In this document: positions 40,232-48,936 of the stretch, piece after piece | Layout: each line of letters starts with the position of its first letter | Position numbering within the stretch: the first letter of the stretch is position 1 | NCBI GenBank assembly: GCA_965197275.1 | Contig: CBDAMQ010000006.1 | Span: 1-64,000 of the forward strand | From: DASCOT01 sp965197275 | GTDB taxonomy: Bacteria; Acidobacteriota; UBA890; WLXD01 | Length of the DNA stretch: 64,000 bases | Direction: 5' to 3' | Translations under genes and position numbers: made by a program | The notes under the pieces: model-generated | What the model saw: only the letters and a program-made list of their open reading frames with translations | What the model was told of the DNA's origin: nothing | Database searches by the model: none

Positions 40232-42207
40232 GGGGTGGTTTCCATGATCAGGTTGCGGTACCGGTCGATGCGACAGCTGGCGTCCGGAGGGACGACGGTC
40301 GTCGTGCTGTACTCCACCACCAGTGCGGGGCCGTCGAACGAGCTACCAGGCTGCAGCTGGTCACGGTCGATGAGCCGGGCCCGATGCGGTTCCCGATCGA
40401 AAACCATCTCGTGGTCTCCGAGAACAGCCACACCGAGGTCGGACTCTGTCAGCGGCTGGCTCTCCAATGTCGGCTTTTGTGTGGGTGCTACCACCCGCAG
40501 GCGGACGTTGACCACCTCTGTAGGCCGTTCCGGGTCGCTGTAGCCGTAGCGTTGCTCGTGAAGCTCGTGGAAAGTGGCCTCGAAGTCGGGCTGCATCGGC
40601 ACCTCGAGCTCGTATCCCTGGCCGACGTAGCGCAGATCGACGCTGCGCTCGAACCGCAGGGTGTTGGCGTCCGTGCCGTCGAGTCCGAACTCTTCGATCG
40701 CCCGTAATTCGAGCTTGCCGAACTCGGCCTCGAGCATCTCGGGATTGACATCCGAGGCGGCGATCATCAGCGTCTGCGAGTAGTCGCGCACGATATCGGC
40801 CAGCAGCATGCCGAGCGCCGAGAGAATCCCGGCGGCGAACGGGACGACTACGCGGGGAATGCCGAGATCGCGCGCCAGCGCCGCGGCGTGCATTGCGCCG
40901 GCCCCACCGAACGAGACGAGGTTGAAGTCTCGTGGATCGAATCCGCGCTCCACAGAGATCACTCGGATCGCACCCGCCATCGTCGCATTGGCGACGCGGG
41001 TGATGCCCTCGGCGAGCTCGATGGGCGCCATGTCGACCTCCGCCGCGAGACGGTTCATCGCGGCCACCGCCGGCTCTGGGTCGAGGTGCTGACCGCCGCC
41101 GAGGAAGTGACTCGGGGCCAGTCGCCCGAGAAACAGGTTGGCGTCTGTGACCGTGATGTCGGTGCCGCCGCGCCCGTAGCAGATCGGGCCGGGTTGAGCG
41201 CCGGCGCTGCGCGGGCCTACCTTCAGAGCACCGCCGGGATCACGATAGGCGATCGAGCCTCCACCGGCGCCGACGGTGTGGATATCGATGACCGGGAGAC
41301 GAATCGGGAGGCCGCCCACTGTCGACTCGGCGGTGCGTCTGGGCTCACCCTGGCAAAGGCTGACGTCGGTGCTCGTGCCCCCCATGTCGAAAGTGATGCT
41401 GTTCGGGAAGCCGGCCAGCCGGCCAATCTCCGCGCCCCCGACGACGCCGCCGGCCGGCCCTGACAGGACGGTCTGGATCGCCGACCGCCTGGCCGCCTGG
41501 AGCGAGATCGAGCCACCGTTGGATTGCATGAGCCGGATTGGCGACTCCGGCACGCGTTCGGCCAGATCGCCGAGATACCGCTGCATGATCGGGCCGACAT
41601 AAGCATTGGCCACGGTTGTGCTCGTGCGCTCGTACTCGCGAAACTCCGGCACGACCTGATGTGATGCGGTGAGGAAGCCGCCGAAGCCGTCGCCCACGGC
41701 GTCCAGCACGGCGCGCTCGTGCTCCGGGTTGGCATAGGCATGCAGCAGGCAGATGGCCGCGGAGTCGTAGTCGCCTTCGCGGATGCGCTCGCAGATCGCG
41801 CTCAAGGTCGTCGGATCGACCGGATCGACGACCACGCCCTGCGGGTCCATGCGCTCGCGGACACCGAAGCGGTCGGCGGTTGCAACCAGCGGTGTGGGCT
41901 TGGTGACGCCGAGATCGTAGATCGAGGGCCGCGTTTGCCTGCCGATCTCGAGCACGTCCTCGAACCCGGCCGTTGTGATCAGTACCGTGCGGGCCCCACG
42001 CCGCTCGAGCAGTGCGTTCGTCGCCACCGTGGACCCGTGCACGATGTCGGCGCCGGCTACGCCCATGTTCTGCAGGCCGGCGAGGATCGCCGTCGCCGGG
42101 TTGTCTGGTGTTGATGGCTCTTTATGTACGCGAACCCGACCTTCATCCATGAGGACGAAGTCGGTGAACGTGCCGCCGGTGTCGATGCCAATCACGAGCG
42201 TGTTCAT
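40228..42207 (-). CDS. hyuA: Hydantoinase A/oxoprolinase family subunit (ATP-binding)
   Basis: 659 residues beginning MNTLVIGIDTGGTFTDFVLM, the actin/HSP70-fold phosphate loop. VHGSTVATNALLERRGARTV, RQTRPSIYDLGVTKPTPLV, GPAGGVVGGAEIGRLAG and MGGTSTDVSLCQGEP, then GAGGGSIAYRD, are standard for HyuA. The subunit binds ATP and phosphorylates the ring carbonyl of the cyclic amide. It overlaps hyuB and starts 3 bp after the symporter gene's stop, so all are in one transcript. The C-terminal 'YGYSDPERPTEVVNVRLRV' is also typical. The substrate is likely an oxoproline- or hydantoin-like compound brought in by the symporter. Confidence 0.9.
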   Translation of the reverse strand: MNTLVIGIDTGGTFTDFVLMDEGRVRVHKEPSTPDNPATAILAGLQNMGVAGADIVHGSTVATNALLERRGARTVLITTAGFEDVLEIGRQTRPSIYDLGVTKPTPLVATADRFGVRERMDPQGVVVDPVDPTTLSAICERIREGDYDSAAICLLHAYANPEHERAVLDAVGDGFGGFLTASHQVVPEFREYERTSTTVANAYVGPIMQRYLGDLAERVPESPIRLMQSNGGSISLQAARRSAIQTVLSGPAGGVVGGAEIGRLAGFPNSITFDMGGTSTDVSLCQGEPRRTAESTVGGLPIRLPVIDIHTVGAGGGSIAYRDPGGALKVGPRSAGAQPGPICYGRGGTDITVTDANLFLGRLAPSHFLGGGQHLDPEPAVAAMNRLAAEVDMAPIELAEGITRVANATMAGAIRVISVERGFDPRDFNLVSFGGAGAMHAAALARDLGIPRVVVPFAAGILSALGMLLADIVRDYSQTLMIAASDVNPEMLEAEFGKLELRAIEEFGLDGTDANTLRFERSVDLRYVGQGYELEVPMQPDFEATFHELHEQRYGYSDPERPTEVVNVRLRVVAPTQKPTLESQPLTESDLGVAVLGDHEMVFDREPHRARLIDRDQLQPGSSFDGPALVVEYSTTTVVPPDASCRIDRYRNLIMETTP

Positions 42208-42210
42208 GAT

Positions 42211-43704
42211 CTATTCGCTGGTCGCACCGTAGACGAGCTCTTCGATCGCACCGTGCACACGGTTGACGGTAGCGGCGGACGGCGGCGGGCTAGTGCGCGA
42301 GACCACGAGCGTCGCGAGGCCGTTCACCAGCAGGGCCCAAACACCACCGTGCAGGGACAGCGGGTGCGGCCATACGACGAGGGTGAGAAACAGCGTCACG
42401 AGGCCGAGCCCGATCCCTGCCAGCACGCCGTTGGCGGTGAACCGAACGCTGGACGGGAAGGTGACGCCCAGCACCGCCGGCAAGAGCTGTAGTGCCCCGG
42501 CGCCGGAGAGCGTCACCAAAATGACGAGGTACTCGAAGGTGTAGACGCTGAGGATGTAACCGATGATCAAGAACCCGACGATGCAAACTCGGCTCACCGT
42601 GACGTAGTGGGCCAGATCGGCATCGGCACGCACATAGCGTTGATAGATATCGCGGGTAAGAACCGCAGCGTTGGCGTGCAGGATCGAGTCGAGCGTCGAC
42701 ATTGCTGCTGCTGTAGCTCCAGCGAGAATCACCCCCGTGAGCCAGGCCGGCGCATATGTAAACAGCAACTCCGGGAAGATCCGGTCGGGGATGGCAATGC
42801 CCGGCATCGCCAGCGCGCCCCCGAGACCGACGAACGCGGTCGGAATGAACAGCGTGAGCAGGAAGATCGGGATGGTGGCGCCGAGCCACTTCAGCGTCCG
42901 CGCATCGACCGCGGTGTAGTAGCGGATCATGATGTGCGGCTGAAGGACGACCCCGAACGACAGCGCGATCATCATCCCGAACCACATCGGATACGTGAAG
43001 AAGTCGCGTGGCCCCGGGATCGTCAGCAGGTCGGGTCGTTGCTCCCTGACCGCGTCGAGGAGTTGCATCGGTCCGCCGAACAGTTCATACGACAGGTAGA
43101 TTGCCCCGGCCCATACCGCGACGTACATCCATACTCCCTGCAAGACGTCGGTCCAGTAAACGGCCCGCAGGCCGCCCGCCATGAGGTAGGTTGCGGCCAC
43201 GATGAGCAGAACTGCGGTAGCGATCTCGAACGAGATGCGGTCGCCCGACGCGGCGCTGATGATGTATCCCAGTCCCTGGGCCTGCACTTGGATGTACAGG
43301 ATCGTGAAGACGACCGATACCGACGCCACCACCATACGAACCGGTTCACTCTCGTAGTAGTCCGCCAGCATGTCGGCAGGGGTGATGTAATTGAACTTCT
43401 TCCCCAGAGCCCAGATCCGCGGCCCGAGCACGTAGGTGATCGCTCCCGTCATCAGGGTCCAGGTACCGGCGACCCAGAACCCTATTCCGTGGGTGTAGAA
43501 GAACCCGCTGCTCCCCAGGAACGCGAAGGCGCTGTGGTAGGTCGCGACCATCGTCAGATAGAGCACGAAGAATCCGGCGCGGCGACCGTAGAGCAGAAAG
43601 TCCTCGAGGTTTACCTCGAGCCGTCGATTGGCAACCACACCCAGGAGCAGCGTCACTACCAAGTAGGCGCCGATCAGCGACAGTGCGACCACCCAGGGTT
43701 CCAT
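42211..43704 (-). CDS. Sodium:solute symporter (SSS family)
   Basis: 497 residues with about 13 predicted membrane helices. Family markers include YHSAFAFLGSSGFFYTHGIG in helix 2, ATYLMAGGLRAVYWTDVLQG (the SSS 'GG...YWTDVLQ' signature) and LAGATAAAMSTLDSILHANA, where the Na+-site serine/threonine residues lie. It imports a small organic solute with Na+. It follows the DUF3311 gene by 17 bp and precedes hyuA by 3 bp. The substrate is therefore probably what HyuAB cleaves, or a peptide product of the M14 enzyme. Pantothenate- and proline-type members share this look, so the solute remains open. Confidence 0.9.
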   Translation of the reverse strand: MEPWVVALSLIGAYLVVTLLLGVVANRRLEVNLEDFLLYGRRAGFFVLYLTMVATYHSAFAFLGSSGFFYTHGIGFWVAGTWTLMTGAITYVLGPRIWALGKKFNYITPADMLADYYESEPVRMVVASVSVVFTILYIQVQAQGLGYIISAASGDRISFEIATAVLLIVAATYLMAGGLRAVYWTDVLQGVWMYVAVWAGAIYLSYELFGGPMQLLDAVREQRPDLLTIPGPRDFFTYPMWFGMMIALSFGVVLQPHIMIRYYTAVDARTLKWLGATIPIFLLTLFIPTAFVGLGGALAMPGIAIPDRIFPELLFTYAPAWLTGVILAGATAAAMSTLDSILHANAAVLTRDIYQRYVRADADLAHYVTVSRVCIVGFLIIGYILSVYTFEYLVILVTLSGAGALQLLPAVLGVTFPSSVRFTANGVLAGIGLGLVTLFLTLVVWPHPLSLHGGVWALLVNGLATLVVSRTSPPPSAATVNRVHGAIEELVYGATSE

Positions 43705-43721
43705 GGCTCAGGTCCTCTGGC

Positions 43722-43973
43722 TCACAGCTGCCGGCGCGCTGCGTAGATGAGCACGGCCACCTTGGCGGCATAGATCACCGACAGATACGCGAACAGGAAC
43801 GGGAACCCGAAGACGGTCGGCTCGATGCGGTTGGCGAGTGGCAAGAGCGGCCATTCCGCGAAAATCAGGGCCAGGAGGTAGAAAAGCACCGCGAATCGGC
43901 CGCTAGGCGTCCGTGGCAGGTAGTGCGAGCGGAACTCGCGGTATCGGCTCTGATCGCCCGTCGTGAGGCTCAC
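43722..43973 (-). CDS. DUF3311 small membrane protein, symporter partner
   Basis: 83 residues, MSLTTGDQSRYREFRSHYLP. Two hydrophobic helices (RFAVLFYLLALIFAEWPLLP; PTVFGFPFLFAYLSVIYAAK) flank a short loop with NRIEP. This size and the 'P....FG.PF...Y' pattern are typical of DUF3311/YhdT-like proteins that are regularly encoded directly before SSS symporters and are presumed small subunits. It is the first gene of the minus-strand operon running to the M14 peptidase. Confidence 0.8.
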   Translation of the reverse strand: MSLTTGDQSRYREFRSHYLPRTPSGRFAVLFYLLALIFAEWPLLPLANRIEPTVFGFPFLFAYLSVIYAAKVAVLIYAARRQL

Positions 43974-44380
43974 TCGCGGAGTCTGCTCCTGCTGCCAAAG
44001 GCACGCTCGCCCAACGTCCCGGAGGTCGATCGCGAACGGTCGCCTCGGCGCGGTCCGAAGGCCACGGGGAGCAGTGCGATTCGACGCGGGAGATTGCCCT
44101 GCGGCAGTCTACTACCAATCTGCCCGGTGAACACGATGCAGTCGATCAGAGGTCGGCCCTGAGTGCGACACGGCGGCGTCGATGTTGAGTCATGGCCGCT
44201 TGCCTCAAACAAGGGATTGTCCTGCGTCGGTTGTGGAAACGTGCTGATCTGCTCCTGGCCAGGTTGTTTGGTGGCGCCTGGAGAGTCCTCTAGACTGCCG
44301 CCGTCAGGTGACGCCAGCGGAAGGTGCTTTCCGGCCGTCGCCGGTGGACCCAGGGCCGCATCGTTACGGGGGAACTCCGA
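43974..44380. other. Divergent intergenic region upstream of MttB-family gene and symporter operon
   Basis: 407 bp with no frame that looks coding on either strand; an in-frame ATG for the methyltransferase at 44324 lacks a good ribosome-binding site. It should contain two divergent promoters. TTGTTT at ~44266 and TAGACT at ~44292 resemble -35/-10 boxes but their 21-bp spacing is poor. No clear operator or riboswitch is recognisable. Confidence 0.35.
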
Positions 44381-45901
44381 ATGGCGAGACGAAGGGGCCG
44401 GGCGCGGAATCGACGTGCCGAGACTGGCGTGCGACAGCTTCCGTGGGGCCAGGTCGCCAACCCCTATGCACCGATCGAGGTACTCAGCGAGGACCAGATC
44501 GATGCCATCCACCACGCCTCGCTCAGGTTGCTGCAGGAGGTCGGTGTCCGCGTGCTCCACGCAGAGGCGCGCAGCTTGCTTGCCGAAGCCGGAGCAGAGG
44601 TCGACGATGCCGCCCAGATGGTGCGCTTCGATGCGACGCTTCTCGAGGAGATGGTGGCGCTGGCTCCGTCGGAGTTCGTCCTCCACGCGCGCAATCCCGA
44701 GCGTCACGTAACCATCGGCGGCCGCAACGTCGTGTTCACTGCTGTGGGCGGGCCGGCGTTCTGTAGCGATCTGGACCGCGGCAGGCGCACCGGCAGCTAT
44801 GCCGAGCAATGCGATTACCTGCGTCTGATCCAGAGCCTCAACATCGTTCACCAGGAGGGTGGCGGGCCGTTCGAGGCCATGGATCTACACCCGGAGACCC
44901 GACATCTCGATCTGTACCTGGCGCAGATCCGGCTGCTGGACAAGACATGGCAGCCCCAGGCGCTCGGCAAGGAGCGCGCCGAGGACGCCATCGAGATGGC
45001 GTGCATCGGGTTGGGGGTCGATCGCGACGAGCTCGCCCGACGCCCGGCGCTACAGTCGATCATCAACACCAACACGCCGCTGCAGTTCGACATCCCGATG
45101 GCCGAGGGCACCATCGCGATGGCGCGCGCCGGGCAGTCGGTCTGCATCACGCCGTTCACGCTTGCCGGGGCGATGGGGCCGGCGACGTTGGCCGGCACGA
45201 TGACGCTGCAGAACGCCGAGGCGCTCATGGGGATTGCCTTCACGCAGATCGTCAACGCCGGGACCCCGGTGGTCTACGGGGCGTTCACCTCGAATGTCGA
45301 CATGCGCTCGGGCTCACCGGCGTTCGGCACTCCCGAGTACACCAAGGCGGCGCACGCCAGCGGGCAACTGGCGCGTCGCTATAACGTCCCGTTTCGTTCC
45401 AGCAACACGACCGCATCGGCGACCGTCGACGAGCAGGCCGTGTACGAGAGCTCGATGTCGCTGTGGGGCGCCGTCATGGCACACGCAAATCTGGTGGAGC
45501 ACGCCGCGGGATGGATCGAAGGCGGCCTCACGGCCTCGTTCGAGAAGCTCATCATCGACGCCGAGATGTTGCAGATGCTGGCGGAGTACCTGCGCCCGAT
45601 CGAGGTCAGTGAGGACACACTGGCCTTTGAAGCCATACGAGATGTCGGACCCGGCGGCCATTTCTTTGGCTCGCCGCACACGATGGAGCGCTACGAAACG
45701 GCGTTCTACTCACCGATGCTGTCGGATTGGCGCAACTATGAGACCTGGGAGGAGTCCGGCTCGGTGGCCACGGGGGCACGAGCCAACGCGATCTGGAAGC
45801 AGCTGTTGCGCGACTACGAGCAGCCGCGGCTGGACCCGGCGATCGACGAGGAGCTGTGCGCCTACGTCGCCAAGCGCAAGGAAGCGCTCGGAACGCCCTG
45901 A
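44381..45901 (+). CDS. Trimethylamine methyltransferase (MttB) family protein, non-pyrrolysine type
   Basis: 506 residues from MARRRGRARNRRAETGVRQL, GGGGAA upstream. The MttB TIM-barrel signatures are clear: LSEDQIDAIHHASLRLLQEV, NIVHQEGGGPFEAMDLHPET, INTNTPLQFDIPMAEGTIAM, ITPFTLAGAMGPATLAGTMT, GSPAFGTPEYTKAAHASGQL. There is no internal amber codon where pyrrolysine occurs in true MttB, so it falls with glycine betaine/quaternary amine corrinoid methyltransferases (MtgB-like). Such enzymes move a methyl group from a quaternary amine to a corrinoid protein. No corrinoid protein or methyltetrahydrofolate methyltransferase is adjacent. The gene stands alone. Confidence 0.85.
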   Translation: MARRRGRARNRRAETGVRQLPWGQVANPYAPIEVLSEDQIDAIHHASLRLLQEVGVRVLHAEARSLLAEAGAEVDDAAQMVRFDATLLEEMVALAPSEFVLHARNPERHVTIGGRNVVFTAVGGPAFCSDLDRGRRTGSYAEQCDYLRLIQSLNIVHQEGGGPFEAMDLHPETRHLDLYLAQIRLLDKTWQPQALGKERAEDAIEMACIGLGVDRDELARRPALQSIINTNTPLQFDIPMAEGTIAMARAGQSVCITPFTLAGAMGPATLAGTMTLQNAEALMGIAFTQIVNAGTPVVYGAFTSNVDMRSGSPAFGTPEYTKAAHASGQLARRYNVPFRSSNTTASATVDEQAVYESSMSLWGAVMAHANLVEHAAGWIEGGLTASFEKLIIDAEMLQMLAEYLRPIEVSEDTLAFEAIRDVGPGGHFFGSPHTMERYETAFYSPMLSDWRNYETWEESGSVATGARANAIWKQLLRDYEQPRLDPAIDEELCAYVAKRKEALGTP

Positions 45902-45961
45902 CGAGAGCATCGCCCGGGTGCGATAGAAACCCGCAACCGTTGGCGGGCCTGCTCTCGTCTT
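45901..45961 (+). terminator. Candidate terminator hairpin after the MttB-family gene
   Basis: ACGAGAGCA at 45901-45909 pairs with TGCTCTCGT at 45950-45958. An inner hairpin CCCGC-AACCGTTG-GCGGG lies inside, and CTTTAT follows. The T-run is short, so termination may be weak. It lies exactly at the stop codon and before a new transcription unit. Confidence 0.45.
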
Positions 45962-46050
45962 TATGTCCAGGTGACGCGGATTTGACTGTCGGAACCGACC
46001 ACCGGGCGTTGCGATCCGGGATGTCGGGACCCGATTGAAGGAGGCATTCG

Positions 46051-46467
46051 ATGAACTGGGTTTTCGGCTTCGTGCTGGGCTGGCTGGCACTGTTGATGGG
46101 AGCCAACTACCTGCGCACCCAGCAGCAAGTGCGACTGAAGGAAATGGCCCACGCGGAGCGCGTGTTGGCAATGGAGAAGGGGATTCCGCTGACGGAGCTT
46201 CCCGAGGACGAGGAGCTGGATATGCTGACTGCGGACATGGATCGATCGACTGGTAATGGCTCCAGACTGGCCTGGGTGCGCTACGGCACGCTGGCACTCG
46301 GGTTGCTACTGGTGTTCTTCGGGCTCGGCTGGTGGGTTGGGTTTTCGTCGGTCAGCGAGACTGCGTCGGAGGGTATGAACGAGCTGGCGACGCTGGGCCT
46401 CATTCCGACGTTCAGCGGCGTCGGACTGCTGTTGTTCTACTGGATGACTCGGGAAGCAAAGGTCTGA
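46051..46467 (+). CDS. Small membrane protein, 138 aa, three predicted helices
   Basis: Very strong ribosome-binding site (AAGGAGG, six bases before ATG). Helix 1 lies at ~3-20 (WVFGFVLGWLALLMGANYL). An acidic cytoplasmic segment (MEKGIPLTELPEDEELDML) follows. Helix 2 (YGTLALGLLLVFFGLGWWVG) and helix 3 (LGLIPTFSGVGLLLFYWMTR) end the protein. I recall similar short proteins upstream of ECF sigma factors in proteobacteria, but no function is established. It precedes the sigma factor by 38 bp and is probably co-transcribed with it, perhaps as a membrane sensor. Confidence 0.7.
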   Translation: MNWVFGFVLGWLALLMGANYLRTQQQVRLKEMAHAERVLAMEKGIPLTELPEDEELDMLTADMDRSTGNGSRLAWVRYGTLALGLLLVFFGLGWWVGFSSVSETASEGMNELATLGLIPTFSGVGLLLFYWMTREAKV

Positions 46468-46505
46468 TGACGGGTGTCAGATGGTGGTCAGGGTAGGTTC
46501 AACCC

Positions 46506-47099
46506 GTGGGAATGCCGTTGCCGCAAGCTGCTCCGATGAGGGATCGACGCCTCGTCGCCGAGTATCTGGAGACGGGTAATGATGACCTCTTCGGCGAGCT
46601 CGTCGAGCGCTACAAGGGGCGCGTGTGTCGGGTGGCGGCGGCGATCTTGGGTCCGGGCTTCGCGGCCGACGCGGAGGACGTCGCTCAGGAGGTGTTCCTC
46701 CAGGTACATCGCAGCCTGGAAGGATTCCGCGGTGACAGCGCCTTCCATACCTGGCTATTCAGCATTGCCCGGCGCAAGGCGATCGATTGTAAGCGTGGCG
46801 CTCGATTCCGCTACCCGCACCTCGAGGATGAGGGTCGGCTCGATGCCAAACGAGGCTCGATGGTCGGCGATCGAGCCGCCGCCGGCGCCGAGTTGCGCCA
46901 GCTGCTGGGACCGTCGTTGGATCGCTTACCCGACCGCTATCGAGCTGCGATACATCTGTACTACTGGATGGGGTGCTCAGTGCCGGAGACCGCGGAGCTG
47001 CTCGGCGTCCAGTCGGGTACGATCAAATCATGGTTGTATCGGGCGCGCATTATGATCCAACGTGATCTAAAAAAACGCGGAGTGCATCATGCGCCCTGA
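46506..47099 (+). CDS. ECF-type RNA polymerase sigma factor
   Basis: 197 residues; GTG at 46506 is used, although ATG at 46512 or 46536 is possible. Region 2 covers DDLFGELVERYKGRVCRVAA and AEDVAQEVFLQVHRSLEGFR, with FHTWLFSIARRKAIDCKRGA for promoter melting and core binding. Region 4 covers LDRLPDRYRAAIHLYYWMGC and a helix-turn-helix VPETAELLGVQSGTIKSWLY for -35 recognition. It directs RNA polymerase to stress or envelope promoters. The stop overlaps the next gene by 11 bp, as is usual for sigma/anti-sigma pairs. Confidence 0.9.
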   Translation: MGMPLPQAAPMRDRRLVAEYLETGNDDLFGELVERYKGRVCRVAAAILGPGFAADAEDVAQEVFLQVHRSLEGFRGDSAFHTWLFSIARRKAIDCKRGARFRYPHLEDEGRLDAKRGSMVGDRAAAGAELRQLLGPSLDRLPDRYRAAIHLYYWMGCSVPETAELLGVQSGTIKSWLYRARIMIQRDLKKRGVHHAP

Positions 47100-47487
47100 T
47101 CGACCCGGCGAAGAGCGACGACAGCGGCCCGTGGATATGCTGCTGCGGGATGCGCTCGGCCCGCTACCTGAGCCGCGTGTGAAGGCGGACTTTGTCAATC
47201 GTCTCTGCCGGCGCATCGAGGCCGAAACGGGCAGCGAGCTCGAGGCTCAACGGCTGCGTCGCTCCGTACCGACCCGCCGACTTGCTCGCCAAGCGCTGCT
47301 GCATGCCTACTGGATGGCGGCGATCTTGGCGAGCGTGTTCATCGGAGCTCAGGTCGAGTGGCCACCCGCCGTGACGCCGTTCATGTGGACGGCAGTAGCG
47401 GTGCTCGCCGGTACCTGCCTGGTGCCGCTGTTGCTGATCCGGCGCTTCTCCCGTCTCCCGGACATGCTCTTGCGGCTTGTGGGTTGA
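47089..47487 (+). CDS. Membrane protein, putative anti-sigma factor
   Basis: 132 residues. A cytoplasmic N-terminal part (~70 aa; DMLLRDALGPLPEPRVKADF, VNRLCRRIEAET) precedes two hydrophobic helices (LHAYWMAAILASVFIGAQVE; MWTAVAVLAGTCLVPLLLIR). No zinc-finger HxxxCxxC motif of classic anti-sigma factors is present. Overlap with the ECF sigma gene and this topology suggest a membrane-bound regulator of it, but that is inferred from context. It converges on the glycosyltransferase gene. Confidence 0.65.
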   Translation: MRPDRPGEERRQRPVDMLLRDALGPLPEPRVKADFVNRLCRRIEAETGSELEAQRLRRSVPTRRLARQALLHAYWMAAILASVFIGAQVEWPPAVTPFMWTAVAVLAGTCLVPLLLIRRFSRLPDMLLRLVG

Positions 47488-47537
47488 CGAACGCTGGTGC
47501 TCAGCGATCGGTTAGCGCCTACACACCCGGGCAGTGG

Positions 47538-48839
47538 TTAGCAGGGCGACTCGTCGTTCGCCCGAAGTAAGGCGTCGAGGAGCTCGGCAGCGCGTCGCGG
47601 CCCATTCTGGGCTTGCATCTTCGCGCTGGTCGACGCCAGCTGGGCGCACATCGGCTTGTCGCCCAGCAAAGTCGTCAATGCCGTCGCGAGATCGGCTTCA
47701 GTCCACTCCGAACGGTGCATTGTGAGGCCGTGGCCGGTCTCCTGGACGCGGGTGGCATTGTCGTGCCCGTCCCACACGTAGGGAAGAATGAGGGCCGGTT
47801 TGCCGAAATACAGGCACTCCGTGAAGCTGTTGTTGCCACCGTGATGGATGACGGCGTCAGCCTGCTCGATCACCGAGGGCTGCGGAAACCAGGAGGCCAG
47901 CTGAACGTTCGGCGGCGGCGTGTCGTAGCTGTCGAGATACTCGCCGACGTTGACCAGCGCCCGGTAGGGCAGCTTTGCGAGCGTTCTGATGATGCGTTCC
48001 AGTAGCGCCGTATCACCGGCGCCGAGGCTGCCGAAGCTGACGTACACCAGCGGTGCGTCGTCGTGGCTCCCGAACGCGGGAACCTCGTAGCGCTCCTCCT
48101 GCCTGACGCACCCCTCCAGGTACTGGAACCGCGCCGGATCGAGTGGCTGGCGGCGCTGAAACCGTACTGCCTCGGGGTACAGCAGCAGGTTCAGAAACGG
48201 CGAGGCTTCGAAGAACTCACCGATCGGGTAGGGGGGCTCGTCGCACTGGTGCAGAAACGCGTTGAAGCGCTCATGGATAGGGCCGGTGACCTCGTCGAAT
48301 CGAGTCGAGAACCGAGCCGCGCACTCATCGTCGCCGACACGACAGCCGGACAGGTGCGGCGGGATGTTCGGATCAGGAATCTCGTTCTCGCTGCACGAGA
48401 TGATCCGTACCCACGGTGCGCCAAACTGCTTGATGGCTGGAAAGAGGATCACGTTGTCGACGCAGACGAGATCGGGCTGTAGCTCTCGCAGCGCTTGCGG
48501 CAGCTCCTTCTCGGCCCAGATTGCTGTCTCGACGATCGCCTCCCAACAATCGCGCACGTAGTTGTCGATCTGATCGTAGGGTGACTTACCGAAGTTGGGG
48601 ATGTGACCGTTGATGAAGTCCGACCAATAGCGGGCCATGTCCTCGGGCGCCATGGGCTCGGACATGTTGATGGGGCGCTCCTCGAAGCCGTAGCCGTCGA
48701 AAACACCGGCGAAGCCCGGGTCGCACAAGAAGACGACCCGGTGCCCACGGTCGCGACACTGCTGGGCGATGCCCACCGAGTTCAGCGCGGGTCCGAAAGC
48801 AGCCTCGGGGAAAAAAGCGATGGTCCGGCGGTCGTTCAA
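47538..48839 (-). CDS. GT1-family glycosyltransferase (UGT/MGT-like)
   Basis: 433 residues, GT-B fold. The N-terminal acceptor domain begins RRTIAFFPEAAFGPALNSVG. The C-terminal nucleotide-sugar domain has LVYVSFGSLGAGD, the histidine/glycine donor motif VIHHGGNNSFTECLYFGKPA and LPYVWDGHDNATRVQETGHG, matching macrolide and UDP-glucuronosyl-type transferases. It moves a sugar from UDP- or dTDP-sugar to a small molecule. The acceptor is unknown and no biosynthetic cluster surrounds it. It lies 97 bp downstream of a secreted-protein gene on the same strand. Confidence 0.85.
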   Translation of the reverse strand: MNDRRTIAFFPEAAFGPALNSVGIAQQCRDRGHRVVFLCDPGFAGVFDGYGFEERPINMSEPMAPEDMARYWSDFINGHIPNFGKSPYDQIDNYVRDCWEAIVETAIWAEKELPQALRELQPDLVCVDNVILFPAIKQFGAPWVRIISCSENEIPDPNIPPHLSGCRVGDDECAARFSTRFDEVTGPIHERFNAFLHQCDEPPYPIGEFFEASPFLNLLLYPEAVRFQRRQPLDPARFQYLEGCVRQEERYEVPAFGSHDDAPLVYVSFGSLGAGDTALLERIIRTLAKLPYRALVNVGEYLDSYDTPPPNVQLASWFPQPSVIEQADAVIHHGGNNSFTECLYFGKPALILPYVWDGHDNATRVQETGHGLTMHRSEWTEADLATALTTLLGDKPMCAQLASTSAKMQAQNGPRRAAELLDALLRANDESPC

Positions 48840-48936
48840 CTTCGCCTCCCGGGCGAGCGCCGTCCTGGAAGCTCGATGCCTGGTCGGAACTGAAATCGCG
48901 GTGCGGGATGTGCCTTCGATGTGCTGCCCGCCAGGA

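Noticed and set aside
44381..45901. True pyrrolysine-containing trimethylamine methyltransferase
   Set aside because: No in-frame amber codon and no corrinoid partner nearby.
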